A stretch of DNA of 27,124 nucleotides from Irineochytrium annulatum (lineage: Eukaryota; Chytridiomycota; Chytridiomycetes; Chytridiales; Chytridiaceae): NCBI GenBank assembly GCA_027600665.1, contig JADGJL010000278.1:1-27124 (forward strand), given 5' to 3'. Both the position numbers and the translations under genes were made by a program. The notes beneath the pieces were generated by a model. That model was not told the DNA's origin. It was given only the letters and a program-made list of their open reading frames with translations, and did not search any database. Positions within the stretch are counted from its first letter, which is position 1. Every line of letters begins with the position of its first letter. Shown here one piece after another: positions 18,270 through 27,124 of this stretch.

Positions 18270-20556
18270 TCACTTGGCCGAAGACACGCTGTAAACCCTC
18301 ACAACCGCTGACGTTGGTGCCATGTCGCTCGCGAACCCATTCTGGGACTTGTCTGACCTTATGCCGGTCGTCGACATCCCGGACTTCGACATGTCGTTCT
18401 TAACCTTGAGGTGGTTCGCAAACACGGTGACCATCTAGATGAAGGTGGTATCAAACGTCAGACCATACTATTCCCGTCCCATTATCCGTTACAGGTCGAA
18501 ATTACCTCGTAGAAGGACGACTGCAGCCTCCCGAGCTCGGCGACGAAGGACGGCCTCCGGATCCCCTCCTTATTAAGGACATCCTGCATATGTGTGAGCA
18601 AAAAAAAGGCAGCAATTGGTCGTGCGCTACACTCCACCTGGAACTTGAGGTCCTTGAGGGCCTCGATTTGGTTCACGACGATCACGATTTGCGACGACAT
18701 CATCCACGCAAAGAGCGTGCCGACAACGACCATAAAGGCCATGATGCTGAAGATGATGATCTCGGTCGAGAAGGACGTGTTCCGGAGCGCCTCGGTCACC
18801 TTATCGACGTCGAGGTACTGGACCTGAGAAACATGTGATGAATCAGTGCAACCAGCTACAGGGTGAGAGAATAGTTCACCAACACTTACGGAGACCCACG
18901 GTTTGTCCCATGGCACACTCATGAGCTCGTATCTGGCCAGGTAGTTAACGCCTGCGATGTTGCGGCGGAGGAGGATGGGGCCGGTCGCTTGGATGGCCGC
19001 CGTCATGGCCAGCAGCTGGTCGCTCGTCTGCGGAGACTTGTAGGTCGAGGAGGCCCAGCTGTAGAAATCGTTGAAAAAGGTGCTGTTTTGGATCGCGGCG
19101 TCGTAAGTCAGGATTAAACCGGTGGACGGGATAGCGAGCTGGAGGTCGATGCTCGTTGCAACGACTGAAGAAAGTAAGCTAAGCTGTTGCTAAAACCCAC
19201 GCCAAAACACAAACTTTGAGCGGTGTTAGACTCGATTGCCGTGAAGAACATGGGATATGGGACTGCATCGAGCAGGCCTTGAAACTGCTCCGAAAGAAAA
19301 TCCAGCGTCCAGTCGTTTCCTGTGCAGTAAATTAAGCTTGCTTTCCGAAAGCGGATTATGGTGTTTATAAACTTACCGACCAAGGCTCGCTCCTGCGTAA
19401 TGGGGTTCTGAACAATAGAGATCGATGTTTTGTAGGCCGCTGACGTGAAGTTAGCAAGGAAAAAGCCGATCTGTCAAACCAGCGTTCCAGGTGTACACAG
19501 GACCCATAATTGTGAACGAAGGGTCGGTGAAGTTGATCCCCCACGAAGACTTGCTGTACTCCAGGGTACCTGAGAGCAGATATTCGTCAACATTTCCAAA
19601 GGAGATCCAGGCAAGCCTACCATTGAAGCCGGGATCCGTAACGTTGTAGCCGATGGAGGTGCCATTCCATATCAGAAAGTCTTTCGTTCCGTTGTAATAG
19701 GTTTGCCACTCGTACCTAAAGATTCGGTCGTCAAAGGAGGCTTGCGGGTGATCTTCGCACTTACAGTGTAGACTCCTCCTGTTCCCACTGCGACGAAGGA
19801 AAGATAAACGGGTTGAGTATTATATTGGGTTAGGGCGACACTTACGTATCCGAGCGTGTTGTCGGAGATGTTCTTTTGAGAACGATGAGTAAGTATGGGA
19901 GGCATTCACGGGAATAGAGCTCACCTTCGGGAAGTACCAACCAAACAGCTCCCCGGATGGATACTCGAAGTAAGTTAGATGAGTATCAACGCTCAAAGCT
20001 AGCTTACAGGATGAAGGAAGATGTCGACTGTCCATTTTCTAAAGGACTTCAAGACCGATAGCATGCCAGCCATTGTCGCATTTCTGGTTGCAGGCTCCAT
20101 CGACCACTTGCCCGTCTCCCACATTTCCCTTTGGTAAAGGGTCACCTGGGTGATAACGCTTGCTGATGTCTGGACGCTCGCAAGAACCTGACTCGAAATC
20201 TGCGCCTGTATCTTGTTCGCGAGGTCGTTCACCGAGTTTGATCCAGAATCGTAAGTGAACTTCCTGCAAGGACGAAAATGTTACGAAGGGCCGAGTAAGA
20301 GGCTTAATACCATCCGATGACGCCGACAACGACAACGCTAGCGGTGATGTAACCAAAAATGAGCGCGAAGAACGGAATCTAAAGCGGAGGCAAGACTTAG
20401 TTAGACTTCGAAGCGCCGACGCGCGCCACGAGCGTCATGCCACGGCCCCGGCCGGCTCCATGCATTAACACGCACCTTAATTTTCTGGAGCCTCTGCTTT
20501 ATTGAGTACCCGCTCGTCGCTGTGCACTGCGTGACGACGCTGCCGCGTTTCTCCAT
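18270..20556 (-). CDS. Cache-like two-TM sensor protein without output domain
   Basis: Fourteen exons give 516 aa: 20476-20556, 20311-20378, 20008-20263, 19925-19963, 19846-19872, 19765-19787, 19621-19715, 19480-19569, 19377-19439, 19215-19319, 18890-19164, 18638-18823, 18506-18583, 18270-18434. All phases fit. TM1 is at 28-50 (IPFFALIFGYITASVVVVGV); TM2 at ~394-417 (IIIFSIMAFMVVVGTLFAWM). The ~340-residue outer region has many N-glycosylation sites and Cache-like motifs (YPSGELFGWYF; NGTSIGYNVTDPGFNGTLEY; AIPSTGLILTYDAAI). After TM2, a HAMP-like stretch and LGRLQSSFYEMVTVFANHLK follow. This linker normally leads into cyclase, kinase or histidine-kinase domains in chytrid proteins I recall, but here the protein stops about 45 residues later. 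The intron at 19964-20007 uses a GAG acceptor. Start chosen at the first ATG (20556); a TATA-like box lies ~115 bases upstream. Ligand is unknown. Confidence 0.75.
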
Positions 20557-21009
20557 GTTGCGCTCGATTACGTCCTTTAGTAGGCGCGAAGGTAGTCCAG
20601 GTGGGGGCCGGTGGAGTCGTGTGCTTTCGAACCGGTGGACGTCGTCGAGCGCGGAGGTCCCTAGATGCGGTATATAGGCCTAGGCCGTTGGATGATACTA
20701 CTGGGAGCACCATTGTCAAATTTTTCGCGTAAATCGCCCTTTGTTGCAGGCGAGATTTCCTCGGATACGCGACAGGCGGGCGTGGCACCCGGCCATGCTT
20801 GCCGGTGTGGGCAAGATTGTTTTAGTGGAAAAGATATCAATTTTTAACAAGGGGGGAGGACCTCCGTAAATTACAATAGAAAGGTTTGAATCTGCGAAGA
20901 ACATTAACGAACGTGCGTCGGCAACAAAAATATTGTCCCGATGCCGCAAAAGCACATACTATAAATCAAATATAACGAGTGTGCCAGAACCAGTCGCAAA
21001 AAAGTTCGT
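20557..21009. other. Intergenic region upstream of the Cache-like gene
   Basis: This separates the Cache-like gene start from the end of the RING gene, both on the minus strand. Bases 20557-20679 are open in frame with the Cache gene and protein-like, but have no ATG and begin after an in-frame TAG, so they are probably 5' UTR or an unrecognised first exon. The rest up to 21009 is AT-rich and shows no gene; it must hold the RING 3' UTR. Confidence 0.4.
20671..20676 (-). promoter_or_regulatory. TATA-like box for the Cache-like gene
   Basis: CTATATACC on the minus strand lies about 115 bases upstream of the chosen ATG. Position and sequence fit a TATA element, and this would place the preceding in-frame, ATG-less sequence in the 5' leader. 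The match could be chance. Confidence 0.3.
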
Positions 21010-23014
21010 TTAACCATACCCTCCCCCAAACGGATCCCTCTTACACAACGGGCACCCACCACCACCACCACCACCAGCCGAGCTGGCTGACGCGCGCTCC
21101 ACCAGCCACCTGTCCACGCATCCCTTGTGGAACACGTGCTCGCACGCCAGCTCCCTGACGACCTGGCCCGGCTCGAACTCGCACAGGCAGATGGCGCACC
21201 CGGTCTCCTCCCTCCTCCCCAAAGGCGCCGAAAGCGGCGGCGGGGCCGCTGTGGGCCGCGGCCGCGGGGTGGGCGGCGGTGCAGTCGGCTCTCGCGCCAC
21301 CGCGCTCGCGTTGTTGGTAAGTGGAGACGGGGACGACCTCTGCCGGCGCGGGGGTGTCCCGCCGGTCGACGACGCCGTGGACGCGATCGAGCGGCTGGAG
21401 GCGGACCGCGTCAGGGTCGTCAGGTGATCGGATGGGTACGTGAACAGGAGCGTGAAGCGGTCGAGCAACTTGCGGGCGTTCGTGGCCCTTACGTGCGTGG
21501 CCGGTCCGCTGGCGTCTGACGATCCGCCGACGGATCCTGGTGACGCCGGCGTCGCACGCGAAGGTAACCGCGTGGCCGAAGCGGGGTCGCGAGTGATGGA
21601 GAAGAGGAGCTGGCCCTCGGGCGTTGCGGGGTCGGGCACGGAGGGGAGTGTGGGCGGCGGGTGGTCGTGCGTCGGCGAGGGTGGCGAAGGAGGGAAGGCG
21701 TTCGCGGAGGATGCGGTCGAGAGGCGGGAGAAGCGGTCCGAAATGCGGGAGGCGCGTCTTGGCTGGGTCGGCGCCGGCGGGGACCAGGAGCTGCGAAAGT
21801 TCGGGTGGGTTGCGTGGAGGCTGTTGTTGGGGTATTGATGCTGCTGGTGGTGGGATGAGAGGCGGTGCGGGGTGACGTCGTCGTCGGTTGGGCGGTCGGA
21901 GAAATTGAAGAGGCGAGTAAGGCGTGAATGGAGGGTGGGCGCGCATGAGCGGAGCGGGGTTTGTAGGAGGAGGAAGAGGAGATACAGAAATGCTCCGAAG
22001 ACCACTAGAACGAGAATGATTGCGAGTAGGTCGACTGTCATGAGCGGGAACGGGCCTGACAGAACTGAGAGCTTGATTAGTAGGATGTCTATGTAAGGTC
22101 GTTTCGACGACTTACACAGATGCGACAGAAAGACTTTCCAAGCCGGATCCGAGTCGCCGCTCTCTGTGACGCATCCCACGACGTGACCCTTCGAGAGAAT
22201 AACGAAGCCAAATATCGTCGACGCGGCTTCGAGAACGAACGCCGGTATCAAGCAGATGTTCAATACCCACGGCCACGATCTAGACGGCCATTCGCGCCTT
22301 ATCCATGAGCGTTCGAGTGTTTGATTCTGTGCTGGTGCAGCGGCGCGTTCTACAGCCAATTCCTCTGTCACAAGCACGTGGTTCTCTTTTTCCAAAAAAC
22401 CAACAACGATGCTGTGGTCAGCTGTGGCCGTCGACCGTGGTGTAGCGCGCTCGGCCAAATCGATGGCGGCCACGACGCCACCAGTTTTCCAAGGGAAGAG
22501 CTTAACAAAAACCCACTCTAACATCCCAAACACCAGCGGCAATAGGTAGAGGACGTGGACGGCGAGCGAAATGTCGAGCTGCAAAAACAGCTGAGAGTCG
22601 CAAGCATCATGGCGATGCTGAAGCGGGCGATCGGCGGGCATGGCCGCGATGATCGCAATCCATGTTAAATTCGGTATACTTAAAGGAGCAGCGGAGTCAG
22701 CCAAATAATCTCCCAGGATCAGCTCAGCTCGAGACGCCTCACCCAAAAACAACGAGAGAGAGCCTGAAAGTGTTGACTGCGTCCGTTCGCTGTTGAATCG
22801 CTTCCTCGTCCGCATCAGCCGGGTCGCCTACCACCGGCCCGCGATGCTGGAATGACCGCAAAGCTGGCGCCCGTTGCGACGAGGTCAGAGGGGGACCGCC
22901 CGAGACTGGGACGGTGTCAGTGACGTGTGCGCTTGGCACGAGCCAATCCTCGCTCCTGGCGTTGTCGAACCACGACGGGGGGCTGTCAATTTCGACGGGC
23001 GAGATCTCGTCCAT
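21010..23014 (-). CDS. Four-TM RING-H2 protein, probable membrane E3 ubiquitin ligase
   Basis: Three exons, 22743-23014, 22116-22678 and 21010-22064, give 629 aa. Introns are 22679-22742 (GTGAGG...TTTAAG) and 22065-22115 (GTAAGT...CTCTCAG with CTACTAAT branch site). The ATG at 23014 (MDEISPVEIDSPPSWF) was chosen; 23176 is an in-frame alternative. Four hydrophobic segments are visible: LVVFGIPNLTWIAIIAA, LAVHVLYLLPLVFGMLEWVF, VLNICLIPAFVLEAASTIFG and LLAIILVLVVFGAFLYLLFL. A long Ser/Pro-rich cytosolic region follows. The C-terminus carries a RING-H2 finger (~568-619): CAIC, then LACEHVFHKGCVDRW, then CPLC, all eight ligands present. An insertion of Ser/Ala and seven Gly separates ligands six and seven. 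The likely role is E2-dependent ubiquitination at an internal or plasma membrane; the substrate is unknown. Confidence 0.85.
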
Positions 23015-23677
23015 GCTGTCGTCGTGAAGTCGGCCGGCTCCACCGCCGGGTCCTCGGTCGGTCCGTCGGTGGGTGCAGTCGTGATGGGCGTTGCAAAGTG
23101 GATGCGAGCGTGAGACTTTGACGCCGGAAAAGCCACCTGAAACATTGGAAACGCGGAAGACGCCTTGGTCGCGCATATAACAAGTTGGAGCAATTTGTGT
23201 CTTGGCATTGAGATCAATGCTGGTTGCAGTCCGATCGTTCTGCTCTTGGTCAATTGGCGTTCTTAACACTCGGACGTGTACTCTTCACATTCATATGACA
23301 AGGCTTTCGGCTGTACTGTTAGAGAACCATAATTGTGCTTAGTTGCCATTCTACTCTCGCTTCATTGCACTCTGGTGCCTGTTGAGGTAGAGCAAGTGTG
23401 CAACGGCTCAGGATGCTCTTGAGGAGATTCGCCCATCACCTTACATTACATCGCCATCCCCAGAATCTTGGAGCAGGACGCTCCTCAGATACGCCGTCTC
23501 ATCGCAGTGACGCATCGACAATATCCAACGACCTAGAAACGACCGGCGAGGCCGGTCCACCATCGGGCCGGCGCGATCATGTCGGCGGTGGTGATGATCT
23601 GTCGACGTCACTTTCGCCGTCAAATTCCGTTCGACCTCCATCCACTCTCCATTCCTCCCCATCGCTGATTCCCCATC
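23015..23677. promoter_or_regulatory. Divergent promoter region between RING and SRPBCC genes
   Basis: These 663 bases lie between the minus-strand RING start and the plus-strand SRPBCC start. The RING frame is open upstream to about 23269 and could add an N-terminal extension from an ATG at 23176. Nothing else in the region looks coding. No clear TATA box or operator-like repeat is visible. Confidence 0.4.
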
Positions 23678-24440
23678 ATGAAGTTCGAGGTTACGACCAT
23701 CATTGATGCCCCTCCTCACAAGGTAGGACGCTCTTCTTTATTCGATCTTCGCTTTTGCCTTCAGACTGGGAGCCCGCGTTAACGCGTGCGATCTCGAACT
23801 CCAATATTCCAAGACTTCTGGACCGGGGAGATGGAGCTGAAGGGAATGCGACTGATTACGATGCGCTAATCACTTCACACAGGTCCAAGAGGTCCTCCTA
23901 GACCTCGCCAAGTACCCGGACTGGAACCCCATGATCAAGGCCGTCACGGGGACGTCGAAGGCGTGGACCGCGACCGTCAACGGTACACCTCAATCCATAC
24001 CTGTTCTTCGTTTTTGTAACCTTGGCAAACAGAGAATCTGACGATCTGGGTCATCACCATCGCCGGCGTGCGTGTGCCGTTGGTCGTGAAGTGCTTAGCC
24101 GCGACGGAGCCAACGCCGGGGCAGAAGAGATACGAGCTGTCGTGGAGCGGGAACGCGGTGTTTGATGCTGTGCTCAAGGGGACGCATTCCTTCGTGTCTG
24201 AGGTACCATGCCCGAACGGAGTGAACGGGTGTTAACTATTTTTGCGTCAAATAGGCATATAACGACCCCGAGACCAAGACGCTCAAGACCAAGTTCATCC
24301 ACACGGAGGTGTTCGAGGGCCTCGCCCAGCTGCCCACGACGCTCGTTGCGCCCTACGTGCCCGAGTCGATGACCGCGCAGAGCAGATATGTCGACTTCAA
24401 CGACGCTTTGAAGAAGAGGGTGGAGACTTACCGGGAGTAA
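23678..24440 (+). CDS. SRPBCC-fold protein (START/Bet v 1-like)
   Basis: Four exons, 23678-23722, 23883-23982, 24033-24202 and 24255-24440, encode 166 aa. Introns are 23723-23882 (160 bases, unusually long here), 23983-24032 and 24203-24254, with GT...AG ends and consistent phases. The protein begins MKFEVTTIIDAPPHKVQEVL, followed by DLAKYPDWNPMIKAVTG. The pattern I.AP...V...L.D...YP.WNP is the hallmark of polyketide cyclase/dehydrase-like SRPBCC proteins. A central beta-rich part (NLTIWVITIAGVRVPLVVK, YELSWSGNAVF) and a C-terminal helix (DFNDALKKRVETYRE) complete the helix-grip fold at normal family length. These proteins bind hydrophobic ligands in a central pocket. There is no signal peptide, so it should be cytosolic. 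The ligand cannot be inferred and no biosynthetic genes are nearby. Confidence 0.85.
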
Positions 24441-24881
24441 TGAGGAGAAAGGAATGCGGTTGGAGAATTTGGAAAGGGTGTAATAGCAGGAGGGGAAGAA
24501 GGAGTTGTCGGTGCGAGAGAAGAGGTCGGAGTGGTTGCGAGTGGATTGGAACAACCCGGGTTCTCTTACGAGGTTGCAGGGTGGTCGCACTTCTCCTTCT
24601 GTACGCATTTAGGTTTTGGATCATCATATTTGTCATTTAGTAAGTGTATTTCGCGTCACAAGAAAAAGAAGAGGATCTCTTATGTTGCTCATGTCGCATG
24701 ACGCGTGATCTCCTCGCACCTTTATTCCACGCTTTTATGTGAAGAACAGCATAAACCTTAATGAATGGGGCTTGTCTGACTTTGCCCTCGTTGTTGTCGC
24801 ACAAAGAATCGGACTAAAATAGACGCCTCCCCCGCTAATCAGCCAAAAACTCTGCTTCCTTTCCCGATACCGTCCACCGCC
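24441..24881. promoter_or_regulatory. Intergenic region before the secreted glycoprotein gene
   Basis: This contains the SRPBCC 3' UTR and the promoter of the downstream glycoprotein gene, both on the plus strand. No gene is visible. The pyrimidine-rich tract just before the ATG (CTCTGCTTCCTTTCCCGATA, ending about 24870) is typical of fungal transcription-start regions. Confidence 0.4.
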
Positions 24882-26035
24882 ATGCTCGCCCCTGCCATCA
24901 TCGCCGTCCTGGTCGGCACCGTCGCCGTCAGCGCCCAGACGACCACTTTGGCCTTTTGCGGGCCGAACGACCCGCCGGGACTCTGCAACTGTGAGTTGAA
25001 GGCTGGCTGTGGAAGGGATCAACTTCGAACGCAGCTGACCTTGACCGTTCTCACGCAGACGACCGTGGGCCGGATGCCGTCGACCCGAAGAACCCCACCG
25101 GTGCCAAATACTCGAACCAGAAGGTGTACATCAAGGACCAGCACAATTACTGCATGAACCTTGTAAGTTCCTGCCCTTCGCTCCTTTAACACCACTTCTC
25201 TAACCATCTCCTCTGCCCCACAGCCCGACCACTCCGTGTTAAACAAAAAAACACCGACGATCCTCGAGTCGGAGGGCTTCGTCATCTCGACCTGCGTTGG
25301 CGACTACATCCCGGAGGGCGGCATCCCGATGCCGGCCGGCGGCATCAAGTCCGCCGTCGTGACCAAGGAGACCTCCCCGAACGGTCGCCACTACATGCAG
25401 ATGTACGGGTCGCTGGACTGCGGGGCCCTGAACATCGACTGCACTGGTGACAGCTCCGGCCAGATCGATTCTGTGCCATACGAGTACTTTGGGAAGGAGC
25501 CGTACTCCAGCGTCGATCAGAGCCAGAACGTGAGTATACCCCCCCTCGCATTTGCTTTTTAGTTGTCATGGTGCAGCCAGGGGGTCGCTTACAGTCACGT
25601 AACATAAAACAGCCGGGGATGTACTCCTACGTCATGCAAGCCGGCAACGGGATCTACTGCTTCCGCGTGTGCCAGGGAGGCAACGGTCAGAACGACCCTT
25701 GCAACGCCAAGAACGACACGGCGGGATGCGAGCTGACCATGGGCATCAAGGTCTTCCCGCCCGACGGGACCTTCACGTTCGAGGACAGGACGGACGCCAC
25801 GACCACCACGACGTCGATGTCGTCCACCTCGACGTCGACGACGGCGTTGCCCACCACGACGGTCGCGAGCATGAGCCTGACGGAGCCGCCGAATATGCCC
25901 TGGAGCGCGAGCGTGACGATGCCGGTTACTGTCTCGACGGTCTCGACATCGAGCAAGTCCGCTGCTGGGAAGGTGGTTGTGAGCGGGATTGCGGCGATGT
26001 TGGGGTTGGCAGCGATATCGTTAAAGTTCCTATAG
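24882..26035 (+). CDS. Secreted GPI-type glycoprotein (macrofage-activating-glycoprotein-like)
   Basis: Four exons, 24882-24990, 25059-25162, 25224-25529 and 25613-26035, encode 313 aa. Introns of 68, 61 and 83 bases have GT...AG ends and agreeing phases. The signal peptide is MLAPAIIAVLVGTVAVSA. The body has regularly placed cysteines: FCGPNDPPGLCNYDRG, NPTGAKYSNQKVYIKDQHNY, GFVISTCVGDYIPEGG, YGSLDCGALNIDC, YVMQAGNGIYCFRVCQGG and DTAGCELTMG. This pattern matches fungal secreted proteins often annotated as macrofage-activating glycoproteins, known mainly from basidiomycetes; the label reflects an extract activity, not a proven role. From ~234 a Thr/Ser tract likely carries O-glycans. The hydrophobic end (VVVSGIAAMLGLAAISLKFL) looks like a GPI signal. 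It is probably a cell-wall or surface protein of unknown function. Confidence 0.8.
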
Positions 26036-26513
26036 TCCCGCTTCTTTTTTTTTTTTTCTGGCGGTTTCTTATTTTTTCGACGAGCGGCTTGATTTTCTTA
26101 TTGCGTGTCTCCCCTGTTATCTCGTCAACAACATTTTCGTTTCTTCGTTTTCGCCCATTTCTCATGAACACTTCGATAACTAGATATAATACTCGTCTAC
26201 CTTTTATGTTTGGCGTAATACTTTGCTAAAAACATGAACTGTTCCAGACAATGCAAATGAAGACGCAAAGGTGGCGTAGCAGGTTGGGTAGACAGAAACC
26301 CAACCTTCGTTGTAAAGTTAACTTGTCAACGTGAAACGAACGCCTCTATTGAAATTATGCAAGGACACTCATAATTTATTGCAGCCGAGAGCGTTCGACA
26401 GGTGAGGAAAGTGGTAGTAAAAACTGCAAGTCACGCTGGGGACGGGGATAATGATAACAAGATAGAAAAGAAACGAACAAAAAATAAGCACATGTCAACT
26501 GGACGAGTGCTGC
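26036..26513. other. Convergent intergenic region
   Basis: This lies between the 3' ends of the glycoprotein gene and the minus-strand membrane-protein gene. It is AT-rich with a 13-base T run at about 26045-26057 just after the glycoprotein stop. It should contain both 3' UTRs. No other feature is seen. Confidence 0.5.
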
Positions 26514-27124
26514 TTAAGCCAACCCAACCTCCTCCAGCGAAGGTCTCGTGAACGCGGCCGTCGGTCCCGCAGCTGGAGCAATAGCGGCAATGTTCGCCCT
26601 CGGGTGCGCGCCGTCCATCGAGGCCCTCCCCTCAACAGTCGCGTACCCATGGTCCTTCGTGACATAGTGCACGCCGTAAAGGCTGTTGGACGTCGTGTCA
26701 GGGACGAACGACGGCACGGCCATGACCCTCGCGTTCCTCGCGTTCCTCCCCGCCGTGCCCCGCGGGGTCACGACGATCTTGGCGCTGTTGTTGTTCTTCT
26801 TTGTGACTGTCGCGCTTTTGCTCTCCTTCCCCAGCGCGCCGGCGCCGATGACGGTGCGCCCGCCGGACGCGGCCTGCTCGACCGCGCGCGGCTCCACGAC
26901 GGCCTCCTCGTCCGCGATGGTGAAGAGGTGGGCCGGGTTGGTCGTGCTGGCGCGGAGGCGGGAGGAGCGGCGTTTCTTGGCGTAGACGAGGGCGCCGACG
27001 ATGACGAGGACGGAGGCGACACAGCCGACGACGATGATGGAGGCCAGGGATGCGGTTGAGAGGGGCGCCGACGAGGATGTGGATGCGGAAGAGTCGGCGG
27101 CGGCGAAGAGGCGCGGGTGGGAGG
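26514..27124 (-). CDS. Single-pass membrane protein, C-terminal part (runs off right edge)
   Basis: The frame is open from the right edge to a TAA at 26514-26516; the 5' part is outside the window. Visible order: a Ser/Ala-rich outer stalk (ADSSASTSSSAPLSTASL), one transmembrane helix (IIVVGCVASVLVIVGALVY), a basic stop-transfer sequence (AKKRRSSR), then a ~165-residue cytosolic tail. The tail has basic patches (TVTKKNNNSAK, RGTAGRNARNAR) and no domain I recognise. The layout, Ser-rich ectodomain then one TM then a short tail, is that of fungal wall-stress-sensor or adhesin-like type I proteins. Assignment to any of those would need the missing N-terminus. Confidence 0.75.
   Translation of the reverse strand, partial: SHPRLFAAADSSASTSSSAPLSTASLASIIVVGCVASVLVIVGALVYAKKRRSSRLRASTTNPAHLFTIADEEAVVEPRAVEQAASGGRTVIGAGALGKESKSATVTKKNNNSAKIVVTPRGTAGRNARNARVMAVPSFVPDTTSNSLYGVHYVTKDHGYATVEGRASMDGAHPRANIAAIAPAAGPTAAFTRPSLEEVGLA

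Noticed and set aside
21041..21946. 301-codon minus-strand frame inside the RING gene
   Set aside because: It is an alternative frame of the same strand rich in Pro/Arg. The RING-H2 ligands are in the other frame.
23398..23706. Plus-strand frame before the SRPBCC gene
   Set aside because: It begins at a non-ATG codon, overlaps the SRPBCC start in another frame and has no recognisable content; most likely 5' leader.
1..27124. tRNA or rRNA genes
   Set aside because: I looked for cloverleaf arms with a GGTTCGAAT-type T loop and for rRNA-like conserved stretches and saw none I could support by eye.

Overview
This is a nuclear window from a fungus, most likely an early-diverging one such as a chytrid. 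The genes are GC-rich and interrupted by many 40-70 base introns with GT...AG ends and CTAAC-like branch sites. The products include fungal-style surface proteins with signal peptides and GPI tails, bZIP factors, and a Cache-like two-TM sensor of a kind I associate with chytrid cyclases and kinases. The lineage is an inference, not something a marker gene here proves.

Layout. (1) Positions 1-250 hold the possible 3' end of a gene. (2) Positions about 430-6600 form an AT-richer, gene-poor island: a decayed KDZ-type transposase (about 2019-3500), a second fragment of it, a ~100 bp inverted repeat pair, a ~155 bp tandem array and a diverged direct repeat. (3) Positions 6648-14101 hold an unrecognised minus-strand gene, a plus-strand RCC1-repeat gene resembling RCCD1, two adjacent minus-strand paralogues of a family I do not recognise, and a four-exon bZIP gene. 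(4) Positions 14355-17844 hold a minus-strand EXORDIUM/PHI-1-like secreted, probably GPI-anchored protein, divergent from a second bZIP gene. (5) Positions 18270-23014 hold two minus-strand membrane proteins: a 14-exon Cache-like receptor with no output domain, and a four-TM RING-H2 protein. (6) Positions 23678-27124 hold an SRPBCC-fold gene, a secreted GPI-type glycoprotein, and the C-terminal part of a single-pass membrane protein running off the right edge.

There is no obvious biosynthetic or defence cluster. The genes share a theme of cell surface and signalling: two secreted or anchored proteins, three integral membrane proteins and two transcription factors. I found no rRNA, CRISPR array or convincing tRNA. 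Exon structures were worked out by hand from splice motifs, frame and family resemblance. The best supported are the PHI-1-like, Cache-like, RING, SRPBCC and glycoprotein models.
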